NCBI GenBank assembly: GCA_945910005.1
Contig: OX246746.1
Location: forward strand, 21,775,095 to 21,839,094
Length of the DNA stretch: 64,000 nucleotides
Direction of reading: 5' to 3'
Origin: Isoperla grammatica
Lineage: Eukaryota; Arthropoda; Insecta; Plecoptera; Perlodidae
Position numbers and translations under genes: made by a program
Shown here: positions 1 through 32,700 of the stretch, piece after piece
Numbering within the stretch: position 1 is the first letter of the stretch
Layout of the letters: each line of letters begins with the position of its first letter
Notes under the pieces: generated by a model
Database searches by the model: none
Told to the model about the DNA's origin: nothing
Seen by the model: the letters and a program-made list of their open reading frames with translations, nothing else

Positions 1-20131
<20,131 letters not shown>

Positions 20132-21052
20132 CTTTCAACAGGAATTCACACCGTCAACTGTGCAGAAGATACAATCCTCGTTAGAAAATATGTCACTGGC
20201 CAAAGATAGGTGTATTTTTGGACACTAAAAAAATTGCACAATTTAATGACAGCACTAAAAATTGGAAGGGATGTATGATGTTGATGATAATTTTGAAATA
20301 TGTTTTCCGATTAAATACCCTAGTAAAATGCAATGCAATATGGCAGCTGGCCTCAACTCCTACTCCTACGCCCCTTCTATTACGCATGCGCATGACGTCA
20401 TAACAAACACAGCCTTCAAAAGATTTGTATTTGAATTCGTAGTTTTACGCAGTAACGACAAAGCCCAATACATCGCATTTGAAAATGATAATAGTTGTTC
20501 AAAAATAAAGAACATTTGTAACAAAAATTATTGTTAATTAATTATAATTAAAAATTATTTCCAAAATATGAAGCAAATAATGCGTACGGGCATCTGCGAG
20601 ATGAATAATGGCTGGGCTGTTCCTTCTTTAATTAATGGTTGCATGATGATATGACTGATGATAATTAAAGAAATAGGCCTAGTCAGGTGAAAAACTAAAA
20701 AATCACCAATGACTAATGAATGAGTCATAAGTGCATGCAATTCAGTTATGTGTAAAATAAAATTGATATAGGTTGCTTCGATGCAAGAAAAAAATAGTGA
20801 ACATTTAGCTATTCTACTAGATTCCCTTCACAACCTCAGCTGCATTTTTCTTCTAGCCTAGTACAGCTGTATCAGTTCTGAGCTCGCTAGCGTCTTCCCA
20901 ATAGACAGAGCACTCATTCTGTAACGAATCCAGTCCAGCCACAACACTCAGGGACTACGGACAGTGCCGCTCAAAACAAATTGCAACTTTTCTACACATC
21001 AAGTCACAAAAAAATTAATTGCAGGGCATTTTGTAGAAGCACACGTTCGTAC
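20132..21052. other. Rab11 5' flank / intergenic
   Basis: 5'UTR and promoter side of Rab11 (see 20383-20400), then AT-rich sequence with no gene recognised. Confidence 0.5.
20383..20400. promoter_or_regulatory. Candidate Rab11 promoter elements (NRF-1-like and CRE)
   Basis: About 260 bases upstream of the Rab11 ATG there is GCATGCGCATG, close to the NRF-1 core, immediately followed by the palindrome TGACGTCA (20393-20400), a full CREB/ATF site. Both are typical of housekeeping promoters. The link to Rab11 is inferred from position only. Confidence 0.4.
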
Positions 21053-21217
21053 TAATGGTACGTTTACAGCTACGCGTTGCGAGCGAAGCGAGGGCGCGAG
21101 CTCCAATCAGTGGCCGAGTTTGCGTGAAACTATTAACTTCTTTGCATGAAACTCGGCCGCTGATTGGAGCTCGCGCCCTCGCTTCGCTCGCAACGCGTAG
21201 CTGTAAACGTACCATTA
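21053..21217. repeat. MITE copy B, near-perfect palindrome
   Basis: TAATGGTACGTTTACAGC... to its reverse complement ...GTAAACGTACCATTA: arms of about 69 bases with one mismatch around a 27-base centre. The arms include CGAAGCGAGGGCGCGAGCTC, GC-rich against an AT-rich background. Same family as 16741-16882. Confidence 0.85.
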
Positions 21218-21980
21218 GAAGCATGTTATCGGTAGAGAAACGATGCACATTAAACCTCCTGATCGATGTTTGATAAGTGCCCTATTTTAGCAGTGGTTTT
21301 ACTATCTCGAGGTAACATTTTTTTATATGGGAATTACCATGAGAAGAGTTGCTTGTTGTTACTTGGTAGCAACAAGCCAAAAAATCGCGTTTTCTTTAAT
21401 TTTTTAACCGCCTGCTTTTAAAGTATGGTATCGTTTAGTCATGTTTTCCATATTTGAGGGTAGACATATACAAATGGTACTTTTATAGTTTTTCACCTGA
21501 CTATTTCTTTAGTGGCTCATGATCTCATCTTGTACATGACAATCATCGAGTTATAAAATTATGTGTTTTTAGGTCCGGGGAATTGTTTCATGACACCTCC
21601 TATTTAATTAATCTTTTTATTCACAAAAGTTACGTGTATTTCTTCCAACATTTTATTTTATTGTATTTCATTATTTATTTGTATTTGCTACCTTGAATTT
21701 AAATATAAATAGTAACTAGTAACTACTGCCTACTTGGCGGCCATGTGGCAAATAGCCACAGCCCAAACACAAGACAGTGTCTTATGTTCTGTGTACATTT
21801 AATTGTAAATTGTATAAAATGTAATAAAATAAAATAAATATTTAAATTTGAATTTTGAATCAATCCCCAATGGTTGAATGGTTGATGATATTTAGAAGGT
21901 TTAACATCTCATATTTTTAAGCTAATCGAGACGATGTGTGGGTGATTATGAAGATGAAAAAACGACACATAACATCCATG
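21218..21980. other. Intergenic, nothing recognised
   Basis: AT-rich sequence between Rab11 and the tubulin gene; no coding, RNA or transposon end supported. Confidence 0.45.
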
Positions 21981-22104
21981 CCCAAGCCAGGATTCGAACC
22001 TGGAATGCAGTGGCGCCTGATGGTCACTGCATAAACTGGTTTACTAGACCAACGTAACGTCTAATCAACTGTGGCCAACTGCGCTGCCCCCCCCCCCCCC
22101 CCCC
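21981..22104 (-). repeat. tRNA-derived SINE-like sequence
   Basis: The minus strand begins with a G-run, then GCGCAGTTGGCCA (box A-like) and, about 95 bases on, CCAGGTTCGAATCCTGG (box B with a perfect T-arm stem). The distance between boxes and the lack of an acceptor stem argue against a functional tRNA; a tRNA-derived SINE fits better. Confidence 0.5.
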
Positions 22105-22249
22105 ACCACCCAAATGGTTGAATATGGCCACCTCTGTAGATCACAAGTAACAAATCTATCATTGTGTGTGGACATTTATATGTGTTTTGGACAAGTATGT
22201 TTTTTTAATTTTTCCGATGTTTTATTATGTATATATTACTCAACATTAG

Positions 22250-22744
22250 GGTTGCCATAATCTATAAATTCAACTGGAGGGACAAATCATTTCAGGAAAA
22301 AAATCCTGGGGGTTTGGGGGCTCTGCTCCGCGGTGTTTCGAGATCTTGTTTTTAGAGTGCGTTCTGTTTCAGAGAACAATACCGGACTGAATGCAATACC
22401 GAAATACTGTTGTTTTTGTAGTGCAAAAAAAAGAAAACCACCAAAAAGAATTGAAACACCGACGATATTTATATAATAATAAGTTTTGGGGCTTGAGAAG
22501 TTGGGAGTATAGCCCAAATAAGTGATTTTACAAAATAATAATTCAATAACAGTTTGTTATACTTGACTGAACACATTCTGGACAGCAGATATCTGATATT
22601 GTACATTATGCATATACATCATAAACATATTTTACCAAGCGGGGCATACTGTGTACCGCTTGGTGTATTGGTCGGATGCGGGACTTGAAATTGAATATCG
22701 GGACAGTCCCGCCGAAAGAAGGTTTATGGCAAATGTACCTAACA
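22250..22744. mobile_element. Probable hAT-type MITE (degraded ends)
   Basis: Left end TAGGGTTGCCATAA matches the start of the element at 33258. The right end TTTATGGCAAATGTACCTA is a damaged version of its end. A GC-rich GGGGGCTCTGCTCCGCGG lies near the left end, possibly the motif seen elsewhere in reverse. No clean TSD. Confidence 0.5.
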
Positions 22745-23003
22745 TCCCTAACTGCCCATTTCACAAAAGTCATGAACCATAATAAATTGCAATGTGAGGG
22801 GTAAAGGTTTCTACATATGGAACATTCTAATCAACACTTGCAGAAAATCCCATTTCCAGATTTGATTATGTATTTCTGGAACTGGCAATAATCGTAAAAT
22901 ATAGTAGGGCCTAAATCTTTATTCTTTAGGCTTACTTACAAAATTCTTCAAGTTTTGCACTCATCAACTATCTGAAAAATACACCGGTTATGTATATATT
23001 TAG

Positions 23004-23206
23004 TACAGTGAAACTTCTTTATAATGAACTCTGGGGGGCTAGATTATTGTATTGTATTGTATTGTATTGTATTGTTGTTAAAGAACACTTATTTATAAAG
23101 ACAGTACCTTAACATGTATTATAGTGTTTTTTGGGAGCTCAAAAACAGTTTGTTATATAGATCAGTTTGTTATAAAGACGTTTGTTATAAAAAAAGTTTC
23201 ACTGTA
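23004..23206. repeat. Mariner-like MITE with (TATTG)n inside
   Basis: TACAGTGAAACTTCTTTATA pairs with TATAAAAAAAGTTTCACTGTA, with TA at each outer edge. The inside contains a TATTG pentanucleotide run (23044-23076) and GTTTGTTATA repeats. Confidence 0.75.
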
Positions 23207-23558
23207 TAACAGCAGTTCTTTGAAATTTGAGACATTTTAGTGTTTTCGAGAACCATGAACATTTTGAAATGGTCCATACTGTATGGGCACTGTATAAATT
23301 AATTAATAACTTTTATATAGAACGCACTGCTGCATTGTCATTCTCAGCAACTGAAAGTTTTCAAATTCTTTCAGATGCTCTCCCTGGATGGATCTATCCA
23401 TTTAATGCCATTGAATTACACAAATAGCTCATCAACTCCACACACATACAAAATCACATTCCTGGGCCATTAGGTTGGATAGATACATTGTTCTCAACTA
23501 CTACCAAACCCAAAGCTTCAGGTTTATTTATTGTACAAGTAGAACTGCTCGAGTCACT
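23207..23558. other. Intergenic, nothing recognised
   Basis: No motif found in the open frame at 23227-23427 or elsewhere in this stretch. Confidence 0.4.
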
Positions 23559-23566
23559 CCTTTATG

Positions 23567-24380
23567 TAAGGTGACCAGACGTACCGGTTTAACCGGTGCA
23601 GTACCGTTTTCAGAACACTTGTACAGGTGTCCCAAGAGACTCATTTAAATACGTACCACTTTGTACCAGTTTGTAATTTGAAGCAAAAAGTATCCCGGTA
23701 TTATGTCAACTAACGACAACCCTGTTGATTTAAATAGTGGTTGAGGGAAGAGGTGCAGTAGATGACACGTAGCTTGCGACATAAATAAAATAAATAAATA
23801 AATTCACATTTAGAGTCTACCCACTCAGTAATTAAACTGATTTGCAGTGGGGGACTTTAATTTAAAGTGACTAAACCAACCCTGTAGGCTTCGAACACCA
23901 TCGACGAGTGAGCGATAACCAATCAAAGATCAATATTTCAAATACGAAACATATGAATCAGTGATTGGACAGTGCGAACACCTGCGGACAAATGCCAGAA
24001 TCAACAAGGCCGATTCAGAACTTTGAATTTATTGAGTGCTTCGTTGCTAGGACGGCTCCAAAGTCACTGTTTACTTATTCCTACGACAAGACAATATACC
24101 AAGGCATGTGCTGGTGCTGACTCGCTCACTGTCCGACAGTCCGCATTTCTTACATCAACTGTAGCTGGCGAAATACCACTGGGCATAAAATTACTACAAA
24201 AATGTACACATATTAATATTTTTGTCATAAAGCTGTTTTCTGGGCATTTCACGCAAATCTAAATTGAACATTTTTCGCCTCCGGCGACTGGAGCTCTGCC
24301 CCAGACCCCGGGGGTCAGTGGAGTTTGTATCCTTACACTTTCGTTGTCCCAGTTTGCAATGTTCAAAAATGGTCACCTTA
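23567..24380. mobile_element. hAT-type element, TSD CCTTTATG
   Basis: Starts TAAGGTGACCAGACG and ends AATGGTCACCTTA, flanked by CCTTTATG at 23559-23566 and 24381-24388. It carries the GC-rich motif CGCCTCCGGCGACTGGAGC and CTCTGCCCCAGACCCC at 24276-24309, 71 bases from the right end. No transposase. Confidence 0.9.
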
Positions 24381-24959
24381 CCTTTATGGCAAGAGTATCT
24401 GTATGGTTATTTCAGGACAACTATATTGGTTCACAAAATGAACTAATACAATTCTTCGACAGCTGTTGTAAGAAATCAGCTTGTAGCCTAACGGAAAAGT
24501 AGATGTTGCAAGTGTAGAAGTCCTTGACAATTATCATCTTGTAATTTGCTGTACCTGTACTGGTACGTCATAACTTGAGTGTAGAAGAGGCATTAGAGTT
24601 GGGGACAATTGTCAATTAAACTAGTTGTGAAAAAGCGGGAGAACGAGGAGTAATCAGGGAAAACTTTGTTTTTTGCAGTTACTATTAAAATGACTGTTTA
24701 TTTACCTTGAATAGCATATATGCAAAATTACCAGGCGTTTCAAAGCGGTTATTTTATATTTTTTGAAAGGCTGACAAAATATTTTATTAATATAATAAAA
24801 ATAAAAATTGTATACATAATGCATTACAAATTTCCATATTTGGTTTCACTTTTATCAGTTTATGACGTGATCACTTAGTGTCTTACTAAAATAAAATATC
24901 GCAAATATTGCGTACAAACTTACATCATATACATTTCAATATGCATGTTTTCAACATAA
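24381..24959. other. Intergenic, nothing recognised
   Basis: AT-rich; no feature supported. Confidence 0.4.
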
Positions 24960-25850
24960 GTCAGGTCAGGGGTGTCAAGCCACCAGTACCCTTGAGCATA
25001 CAGTGTCGTAACAGTGGCTGCCAGTCTTTCATGTTCACTTCTTCCATTTCGTCCTGCTTCTTCCCCTGTCCCACACAGTCTTTGTGCTTCCATCTCTTCC
25101 TACAGCTCGTTTCTCTCGTCGCAATTTCGGTTCATTTTTCAGTGGGTCCTCCCACTTCTCTCTTCGTCTACAAGGTCTTCTAATGCTTATGTCTCCTTTT
25201 TCAAATTCTGCTCTGGTATTCTATGCTTGCTCATTCTTTTCAAATGTACATCCATACCGTCTCGGGGTTTCTCTTTCTACTTTGAACAAAAACTTTTCCG
25301 CTCTAATTTCCTTTCTTAGTTCTCTAATTTAATTGTGTCAAGCTTTAATATACCAGCTATACTACTTACAAGTTTCATTTTTGCAGCTTGTATTCAAATG
25401 GAGTCTCTCCCCACCAAACATCAGATCACTGCATCATAAGCTAGTATTGTATTGGTAGATACTAGATAGTAAACCTCATATAGCAACAGCTTACATTTGG
25501 TTTGGACATTTTCCATCCCACAGTAATCTCCGAACTTGCTGATAAAAAAATTTCAGCTTGAGCCACTCTTTTGGGTATTTTCATTGCCTTGTTTGAATGC
25601 TTCCTAGATATGGAAATTCTGTAGTCTTTTCTTATTTCTTTTCTCCTACATTTACCTTTTCCCCTTGGTTCATTTCCTGACTATTTCCATCACCAGTGTT
25701 TAACTCTTTTTGATACTGGTGATTGGGCCAAATTCTTCAATAAGAGCTTTCCATCTTAATAATTTTCCTTTCCAACTCTTCAATTGCCTCTCCCCATATT
25801 ATAATGTCATCAGCATTAATCACAGTTCCCACATCTGGTAAGGGAATGGT
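24960..25850 (-). pseudogene. Decayed LINE fragment
   Basis: On the minus strand INADDIIIWGEAIEELERK, beginning near 25820, is the reverse-transcriptase active-site block (x-A-D-D). Downstream, broken frames include RRPCRRREKWEDPL, which resembles the basic C-terminal end of many LINEs. Stops and frameshifts are frequent. Plus-strand open frames here are only its complement. Confidence 0.55.
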
Positions 25851-25982
25851 AAGTGCACCAGGTGTCCACTAATCATCAAGCTATCACAGTGATGCACACG
25901 ATTTGCACTCATATCACCAACGTTTTACCACTTTGACCATATTTGGTGTTGTTTCTTTGCTCTTTTGTGTGATACAAAAATA

Positions 25983-26210
25983 TACAGTTAAACCTCACTT
26001 ATATATTTTTCAAAGGGCTACCTTTTAAAAATATATAGTAAGGAATGTGTATAAATTAATAGAAATTACATTATATACATGAATAACCTCCAATTAAGGT
26101 TGAAAGTTACTTTATTCTTATAAATAAATACAATAATTTTTATAATTTTTACAAAATGTTTGGCCAACTGATAACTGCAAAATATATAGGCTAAATGAAG
26201 TTCCACTGTA
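25983..26210. repeat. Mariner-like MITE
   Basis: TACAGTTAAACCTCACTTATA pairs imperfectly with TATAGGCTAAATGAAGTTCC followed by ACTGTA, with TA edges. Similar ends to the repeat at 23004-23206. Confidence 0.6.
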
Positions 26211-26250
26211 GGCCTACTACAGATTAGGAAAATAGACAATCCAAGTTACG

Positions 26251-26256
26251 TTTATT
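26251..26256 (-). terminator. Polyadenylation signal of the tubulin gene
   Basis: AATAAA on the minus strand, 13 bases after the tubulin stop codon. It would give a very short 3'UTR. It is the first canonical signal downstream. Confidence 0.5.
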
Positions 26257-26268
26257 AAAATTTAGTAT

Positions 26269-26725
26269 TTAAAGAACTTTCAACTCTGGTATATGAACAT
26301 AATTCGAATTTTCTAATTCTTTATATTTCAGCACAGTATTAATTAAATTTTCTCTGCAGTCTTCAAAATAACTTTCTTCAAAATGGTCGACACCTGTGTA
26401 GTGGTGAACGTGAGCTTTTCGGCGATAAAGCTTAACGAAACTCTCGAAAACATCTTGAAACAAACACTTGATGGATGTTGTGTTTAGTAGACCAAGAAGT
26501 GACGGAAAAGAGTTGTCTGAGGGAGACAGTCCAACCTTGATACCACTGTGGCTCCATGGTGTGAACTTTGCTTTCGATCGAAAGTTGTCAACACCTTTCC
26601 TCAGCTCACGGAGATTTAAATCCCCTCTAGCGAGAAATGCTGCACCACAGACCAGGCCACTAAGTGGATTTATCTTAAGAAGTTGATTGGGTTGCAAGAG
26701 GACATTTGAAAGCAGATCGTGAGAT
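26269..26725 (-). CDS. Tubulin exon 7 (C-terminal domain, stop)
   Basis: (R)SHDLLSNVLLQPNQLLK to HIPELKVL then TAA. Acceptor TTTTTTCTAG. It aligns with the C-terminal helices of epsilon-tubulin, including RRKAHVHHYTGVDHFEESYF. The tail is short and not glutamate-rich, unlike alpha/beta tubulin. Confidence 0.94.
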
Positions 26726-29700
26726 CTAGAAAAAAGAAAGACATATATTTTAATTGCTTTGCCTATGAATACTGTACTGTATTTTTCAACCTAGAAGTAT
26801 GTAGAAAAATGTGGGGAATACCTTCATTCAGACGCAATACTTGGAGGAAAGTTTAGTTTGTTCAACTGGAACTGGTGACCAGAAAAAAGAATTCACACTA
26901 CTGACTACCATTACATAGTTTTAGGAGTTTGGACATTAAAAACTATATACTGTATCTCTAACACAATTGGACATTAATTTAGGTCTGCTTTTGCAGCCAT
27001 ATAGAGCTGTCTTCAAATCTTATTTAAAGTATAGTCCAACTTATGGTTCTTCTACAAAACACAATGTAGTACATGTAGACTTATGTAGATTATATGGTAA
27101 TTTTAGATCAAATTTGTCATCTTGCAATATGATGGATGCCATTGAAGTGCTGATGCAAACATACATATCACAATATATAGAAGGCAACTACGGTACTATT
27201 GTTACCGGTATGGTTAAGTATTGTTTGGAACAACAATACTGCCAGCTATATGATAAGCAAACCTCTACAGTACCGGTATCACTTCAATGGCACTGAACTA
27301 AAACAATGGTAACTACCTGCACTCTTTCTATCATTGAATTAGTACTTCGGCCCAATAGGCTAATCTAGCACTGAAAAGTGAAAACTCATACATAATATTT
27401 GCCAAACATGTATTAACTAGATAATAGGGATGACATCGGGTAATGAAATTCGAAACCGATTCCAGCTCTCATACTCCCCGGGTACCCGGATCCTGAAAAC
27501 GTATTTTTTGATGTGTAGGCTTGATTTGAAGGTCGTCGCTAGGCCTTGTGAAGTGCGCGGGGCGCGAAAATAGAGAAATAAACAGGAGCGCGAAGACGAG
27601 GGACGAATGACATGCCCGCTCGAATAGCTCCTCAGGATACGCCTGGAGTAATAACGTGTTCAGGTCGAGTAAAAATAATAATTTCGCAAAACACAACTGA
27701 AGCACGTACATAAAGCATGATATTTCAAGTAAAATAAATAGTAATAGAACAAGAGTTAGCCAGAATGTTCACCAGAATGTTAAACAAAGAACAAACAGTA
27801 ACGGATGCAAGTCTGTTCGCGTCTGTTCTGTTCCCCGTCGAGGCACATGTTTTGGAAGGTGGGGGATGGGTCGGTACACGCCGTACCTGCTGGCTCCATC
27901 GAAATCAACCGCAGCAATACTGGCGCGTAAATATAGCCTAGAAACAGACTAAAAAATTACCCAGACCCGTAAAGCTCCGGGTATTATTTGGAGCCGGGTA
28001 CCCAAATACCCGGGTACCCGATGTCATCCCTACTAGATAAGGTAGAATATCAGAGTAGGTAGCTAGACATGATACGGGGAATGGTGGTAAACGTAAGAGG
28101 TGTGCAGAGGTATGCAAGTAGAGATATGTGCAAATGTCAAATGCTCATTAACTAATTCATTTTGCATTAATTATTTCAAAATGAGCATTTTATCACATAT
28201 GTAGAGCAAAAATACTAAACATTGTATTTAAAACCGATAATTTGCATGAAGTATAGAAAATCTGGTAACTTTGTTGCTTGGGCATCCAAACGGGAGAGTA
28301 TCCCTGCAAATTAAGCCTGAAGTGATGAGAAAAAGTATGAAATATGTATTTTTTCATAAAAATAGTACATAATACAGTAGTAAGATTGTTATGCAAATAA
28401 GTGCAGATAATATAGGATAAATAATAATTAGAGGTGTTGGAAAATAGTTTTATTTTTTCCAAAATTTACCTAAATGATTTTAAAAGTTTGATGTTATTTT
28501 TTCAGCCTATTTTGCCTTAGTAGAAAATATTGAGTTGCAAATTTTTTAAGGTAAATTAATGAATTACTGGGCCGTTTAGAATTATGTGATATGTATGTGA
28601 CATCACATAATTTATTATTGAAACAACTGAGATTATACATGTACATGACACATGCCTACATACAAGTTGTTGTTCAAGCATAGCAGCTGTTGTCACTTTT
28701 AACTCTGCTAGCATAAGGTACTATAGGGGGTACTAAACTATACAAAACTAAACTATAGGGGGTACTAAACTATATAATAATTATGCCTAGACGTAACTAT
28801 ATAATAGCTATGCCTAGACCAAAGGGTCTGGCTTACCGCGACGATTAAGCCTACTAGTTTATTTCTACACTATTCACTCGGTCGGTATTGGGTTGTATTG
28901 GCCTCGAAAATATTATGAAATAGTTGACATTTGTTGTAGGGTGACCAGACGCACCGGAAATTCCAAGACAGTCCCATTTTTTAGTATCATATCTCGTCGC
29001 AAGTGAGGCGCTTGTCCAAGAGAGCACTCAAATTAACACACACATGGCTACAGTACCTTGCAAAATATGGCAAGTTCAGTCCAAATAGCATCATCATCTA
29101 ATCCTCATTCTAATCTAATTCAAACATGGCTGACCACAATCATGTTTTAGCTGTGGGGATAAGGTAACATAAATACTGTGTTTTTCACCTGTTTAGCTTG
29201 CAATGCTGCCTGTTACATTTCATGACCTTCACTCTCCCAAATGATCATCAGGACCAATTTATCCCACGTACTAAAACATTACCTTATTTTAAAACGACTC
29301 TTTTGTTGTGTAGATATCGGGCTCAGGCTGCTGGAAATATATTGGTGTTTTGGAAACGGAACCAAGTTTGTAGCTATCTCGTTCATGTCGACATTTAACT
29401 GGCCAGGGAATCTTGATGCACTAGTTAAATGGAGAAGCATGTCTACAATGATGCTGTTCACATCCTGGAATGAAGTCACTGCTTTGTTATAGGTTTTTTC
29501 ACCTCTTCGCACATGGTCACAAATGTCAAACAGTGCCTAGAAATAAAAACATCACATAATGAATACTGCCCCACACCAGTTTCAGTTAGCCATGAAAACA
29601 AATAAGCTTGCGTTTTCTAAAATGTGTCACGCAGGCCTCACCTTATTTTCAACAGGAAATACGCAAGTAGCATGCTTGGAGAGCTCATTTGTAGCTAAAG

Positions 29701-32700
29701 CTACATTGTAAGGAGATATTATTACATCATTGTTGTTTGCAGGATACACACAGCTCACAAACCTGGAAAGTAAATCATCAAAAAGTAGGATGGTAAGCAT
29801 TGATAAATCTCAACATCAACATTTGAAGGTAATTACTAATTAATCAATGTCAAATTGTGACATCAAAAACTTTCCCGGCATCAACACCAAAACAGCAAAA
29901 TATGTCAAAAAACGAAAATGTATTTAAATGAAAACACTAGGCGTAACCACTCCCAAGTACAATAAAAGATGGAACACAATATTTCATTGTGTGAACACCT
30001 ATGCCTCGACAAACATGAATGGACACTAGGACTATGTGCTGTCATTTAATGTTTTTTAGTTATATTATTTATTGTTGTCGTTGAGGTAAATTCAAAGTTT
30101 TTAATTTCTTTATGAATGCACACATACACCATGCCTAGTATACCTAGGTATTCTAGATACTGTCACATGTACATAATGAACATATGCCTACCTATCTACA
30201 TGTGTAAAATCTTCATCCAACATCTTTAAAATTGCAGTGCCAAGCCCAGAGCCGGTTCCTCCTCCAAGAGAAATCAGCATGATAAATCCGTGCAGTTGAT
30301 CACAGCGTTCTACAGTTCGCCGCACCATACTCGTGATCTGTTCATGATATTGAGATCCATGTGTGAAGTGTCCTTGAGCCCTGAACCGCGATACATGAGA
30401 CAAAGACTTTATTAGTGATTGAGGATGCCACCTTGTAAACTCCTTTCTCCGCCAGAAATACATTGGGTTTCAATAACCTTCGTGGGGTGGATCCAATTAT
30501 GCAGTTTTTAAGGAGGGAAACAAAAATAAATATGTACAGTATTATCTAGAGATTATGGTTTGATTGATTCTGGTTATTTGGTTATTTTTTAGGCTCAAAG
30601 AAGGCCACTCAGGGGATTAAACCCTTTGAAATATACTGCACTATTTAGTAATTTGTTCAATGTGGGAGTAAAAAGAAGAGGCCTTTAATTTGCTTGAATA
30701 TCAGGTCAGCTGCAAGCTCAATTTCAATCTTGATTTAGTTTCAATGGGGGAAACTCCCATAAATTCACCCAACCCCTTCTTGTCACTACACCCCTTCTTA
30801 GCCCTACATTCTTTTCTCCATTCAGCAAAAGTTTCACGTAGAACTAAACGTAACAAATAACTAAAATATTTTGAAATACACTCTACCAGTACCAATATGC
30901 TACTGTCATTTCTTGGTTTACTGCACCATTGGCATTCAATCCTTGTGAGCTTATGCTTACTCCCAGCTCTTGTTTCACTATCTATCTAGCCAATGGCCGT
31001 TTTCCTTTCTCATACCCATTACCCACTCCACCAGCATGGGTCAAAGTCATGCTGTGGAACCATAGTCTGCACACCTATGCCCATGAAGACAGAGTAGATC
31101 TCATCTCACCAGTTATTCCCAGAGCCTGAATAGTTGGTCAGTAAACACTTCTTGTCGAACAAAGAGCTGAGATGTCCAGTGCGGTAGTGTGCAACAACAC
31201 TGTCTTCCATATCCACACATATTGCCTGGTGAACAAATACAAGATTATGGGTTATGAAAGTAGGTGCCAATCGGCTGGAATGGTATATAAAGTGAGGAAA
31301 GGATCCAACAGCTTACCTTCGTACAGTAGCCATTCTTCTCTCGAGTGAGCAAGACCTCGGTCGAAACGTCTCGTTATATTTTGTATTATGTATTTTATGT
31401 GTACTTCAAACTCGCAAATCCGTCATCTAACTACACGAAGGTAAGCTGTTGGATCCTTTCCTCACTTTATATACCAAATATAAGATTATGTGAAAACAGA
31501 TCTATGGTAGCTGGAATTTGTTCTAAGTATTTTAAAACAGGTGTAGAAACGGTGTCGACGCTAGCTCTTAATAGGAATCCATTATATTTGACACCGATGA
31601 CACTCTTGGACCCTTTCTTTTTCCCATTTCTCTCATATGGCTTAGGGTAAGGGGTGGGCAAACTTTTTAAGACAAGGGCTGGCCAATTGGTATAAATACA
31701 TAGCTTATTTTTGGGACAGACCACTAATAAAACGAATTGTTTTTATATCTCTGCCACCCCACCACTACCACCTTGATCAATTATCACATGGCCAGATATT
31801 TTCTAATTTTCTTGGATGTGCAAACTCTTCATATTTAATTTTCCATGTGTACGTGGAGCCAAACAAAACTAAGAACTTTTTTGCTGCGGCATTATAATTT
31901 ATTTAACTTTAGTTTCATTCAATGCTCAATCTGTCCAATTGTAACAGAGTTATGCACATCTTTTAGAATATGTATTGTTAGTTTCTATGGGTGCGTGTTA
32001 TCTAGTTTTGCTAACAATTTGTAATGTACGTATAAATAATAACGTAATGCTCACTCTAGCTTTAACATTTGCGAGTTTAAGATCATTCAGGGTTTTAAAT
32101 TCCACTTCTTTTGAGTCTGGCACCCAGAAAAAACTATCGAAAGTCTCAGGTTGCAAAGATCTGTGTAACTTGCCACTTTCTTGATTTAAGTTATTGTTGG
32201 AAAGGTGAACTCCATATTCTTCCAGTGCTAAGGGCCAAAATGCACTGCCAATTTGGTTTCCACACTGGCCAACTGCAAATAAGACAAACCAGTATTGAAA
32301 CAATTGCACCCTATGAATAATAAAACTATGAATGAGGTTTCTATGACATGCGGTGAGTTATGAGTATAGGGAGCTTGCAATAACGTCATTTCCGGTATCG
32401 CACGGTAGCCATACTGAGGTACTCTGTAAACATTTGTTTACGTTCTTCCGACACTGCATTGTTGCAATATTGCAGATGTCCTTTGACTGACACATCAACT
32501 GTTTTCAAACAAAGGTTCTGTATTATGACTGAAAACAAAATAAGAACGCGTAAACTCTGTTTGAAGACAATTTGCATGTGTTATCATTTTCTTGAACTTT
32601 TACCTGCACTAGGGACAGTGTGTCCACAGCTCCAAGGATGTAGAAATAGTGGCAATAGTGGCCTTAAATGGGGAAAATAGTGGCAAAAATAGTAGCCCGT

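Noticed and set aside
21981..22104. tRNA gene
   Set aside because: There is a perfect T-arm but no acceptor stem or anticodon arm; called SINE-like instead.
24908..25332. Overlapping plus-strand open frames, serine/phenylalanine-rich
   Set aside because: They are the complement of a decayed LINE on the minus strand.
28193..28312. Possible extra tubulin exon with a fair acceptor (TTTGCAG at about 28313)
   Set aside because: Exon 6 joins exon 7 directly in phase and the join aligns with epsilon-tubulin; an inserted exon would break the homology.
31335..31385. Hammerhead-ribozyme-like GACC..GGTC-GAAAC
   Set aside because: The essential CUGANGA core is missing, so no ribozyme can be claimed.
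32386..32577. Minus-strand open frame ending MATVRYRK upstream of tubulin exon 2
   Set aside because: No donor in the required phase 1, and the peptide does not match a tubulin start.
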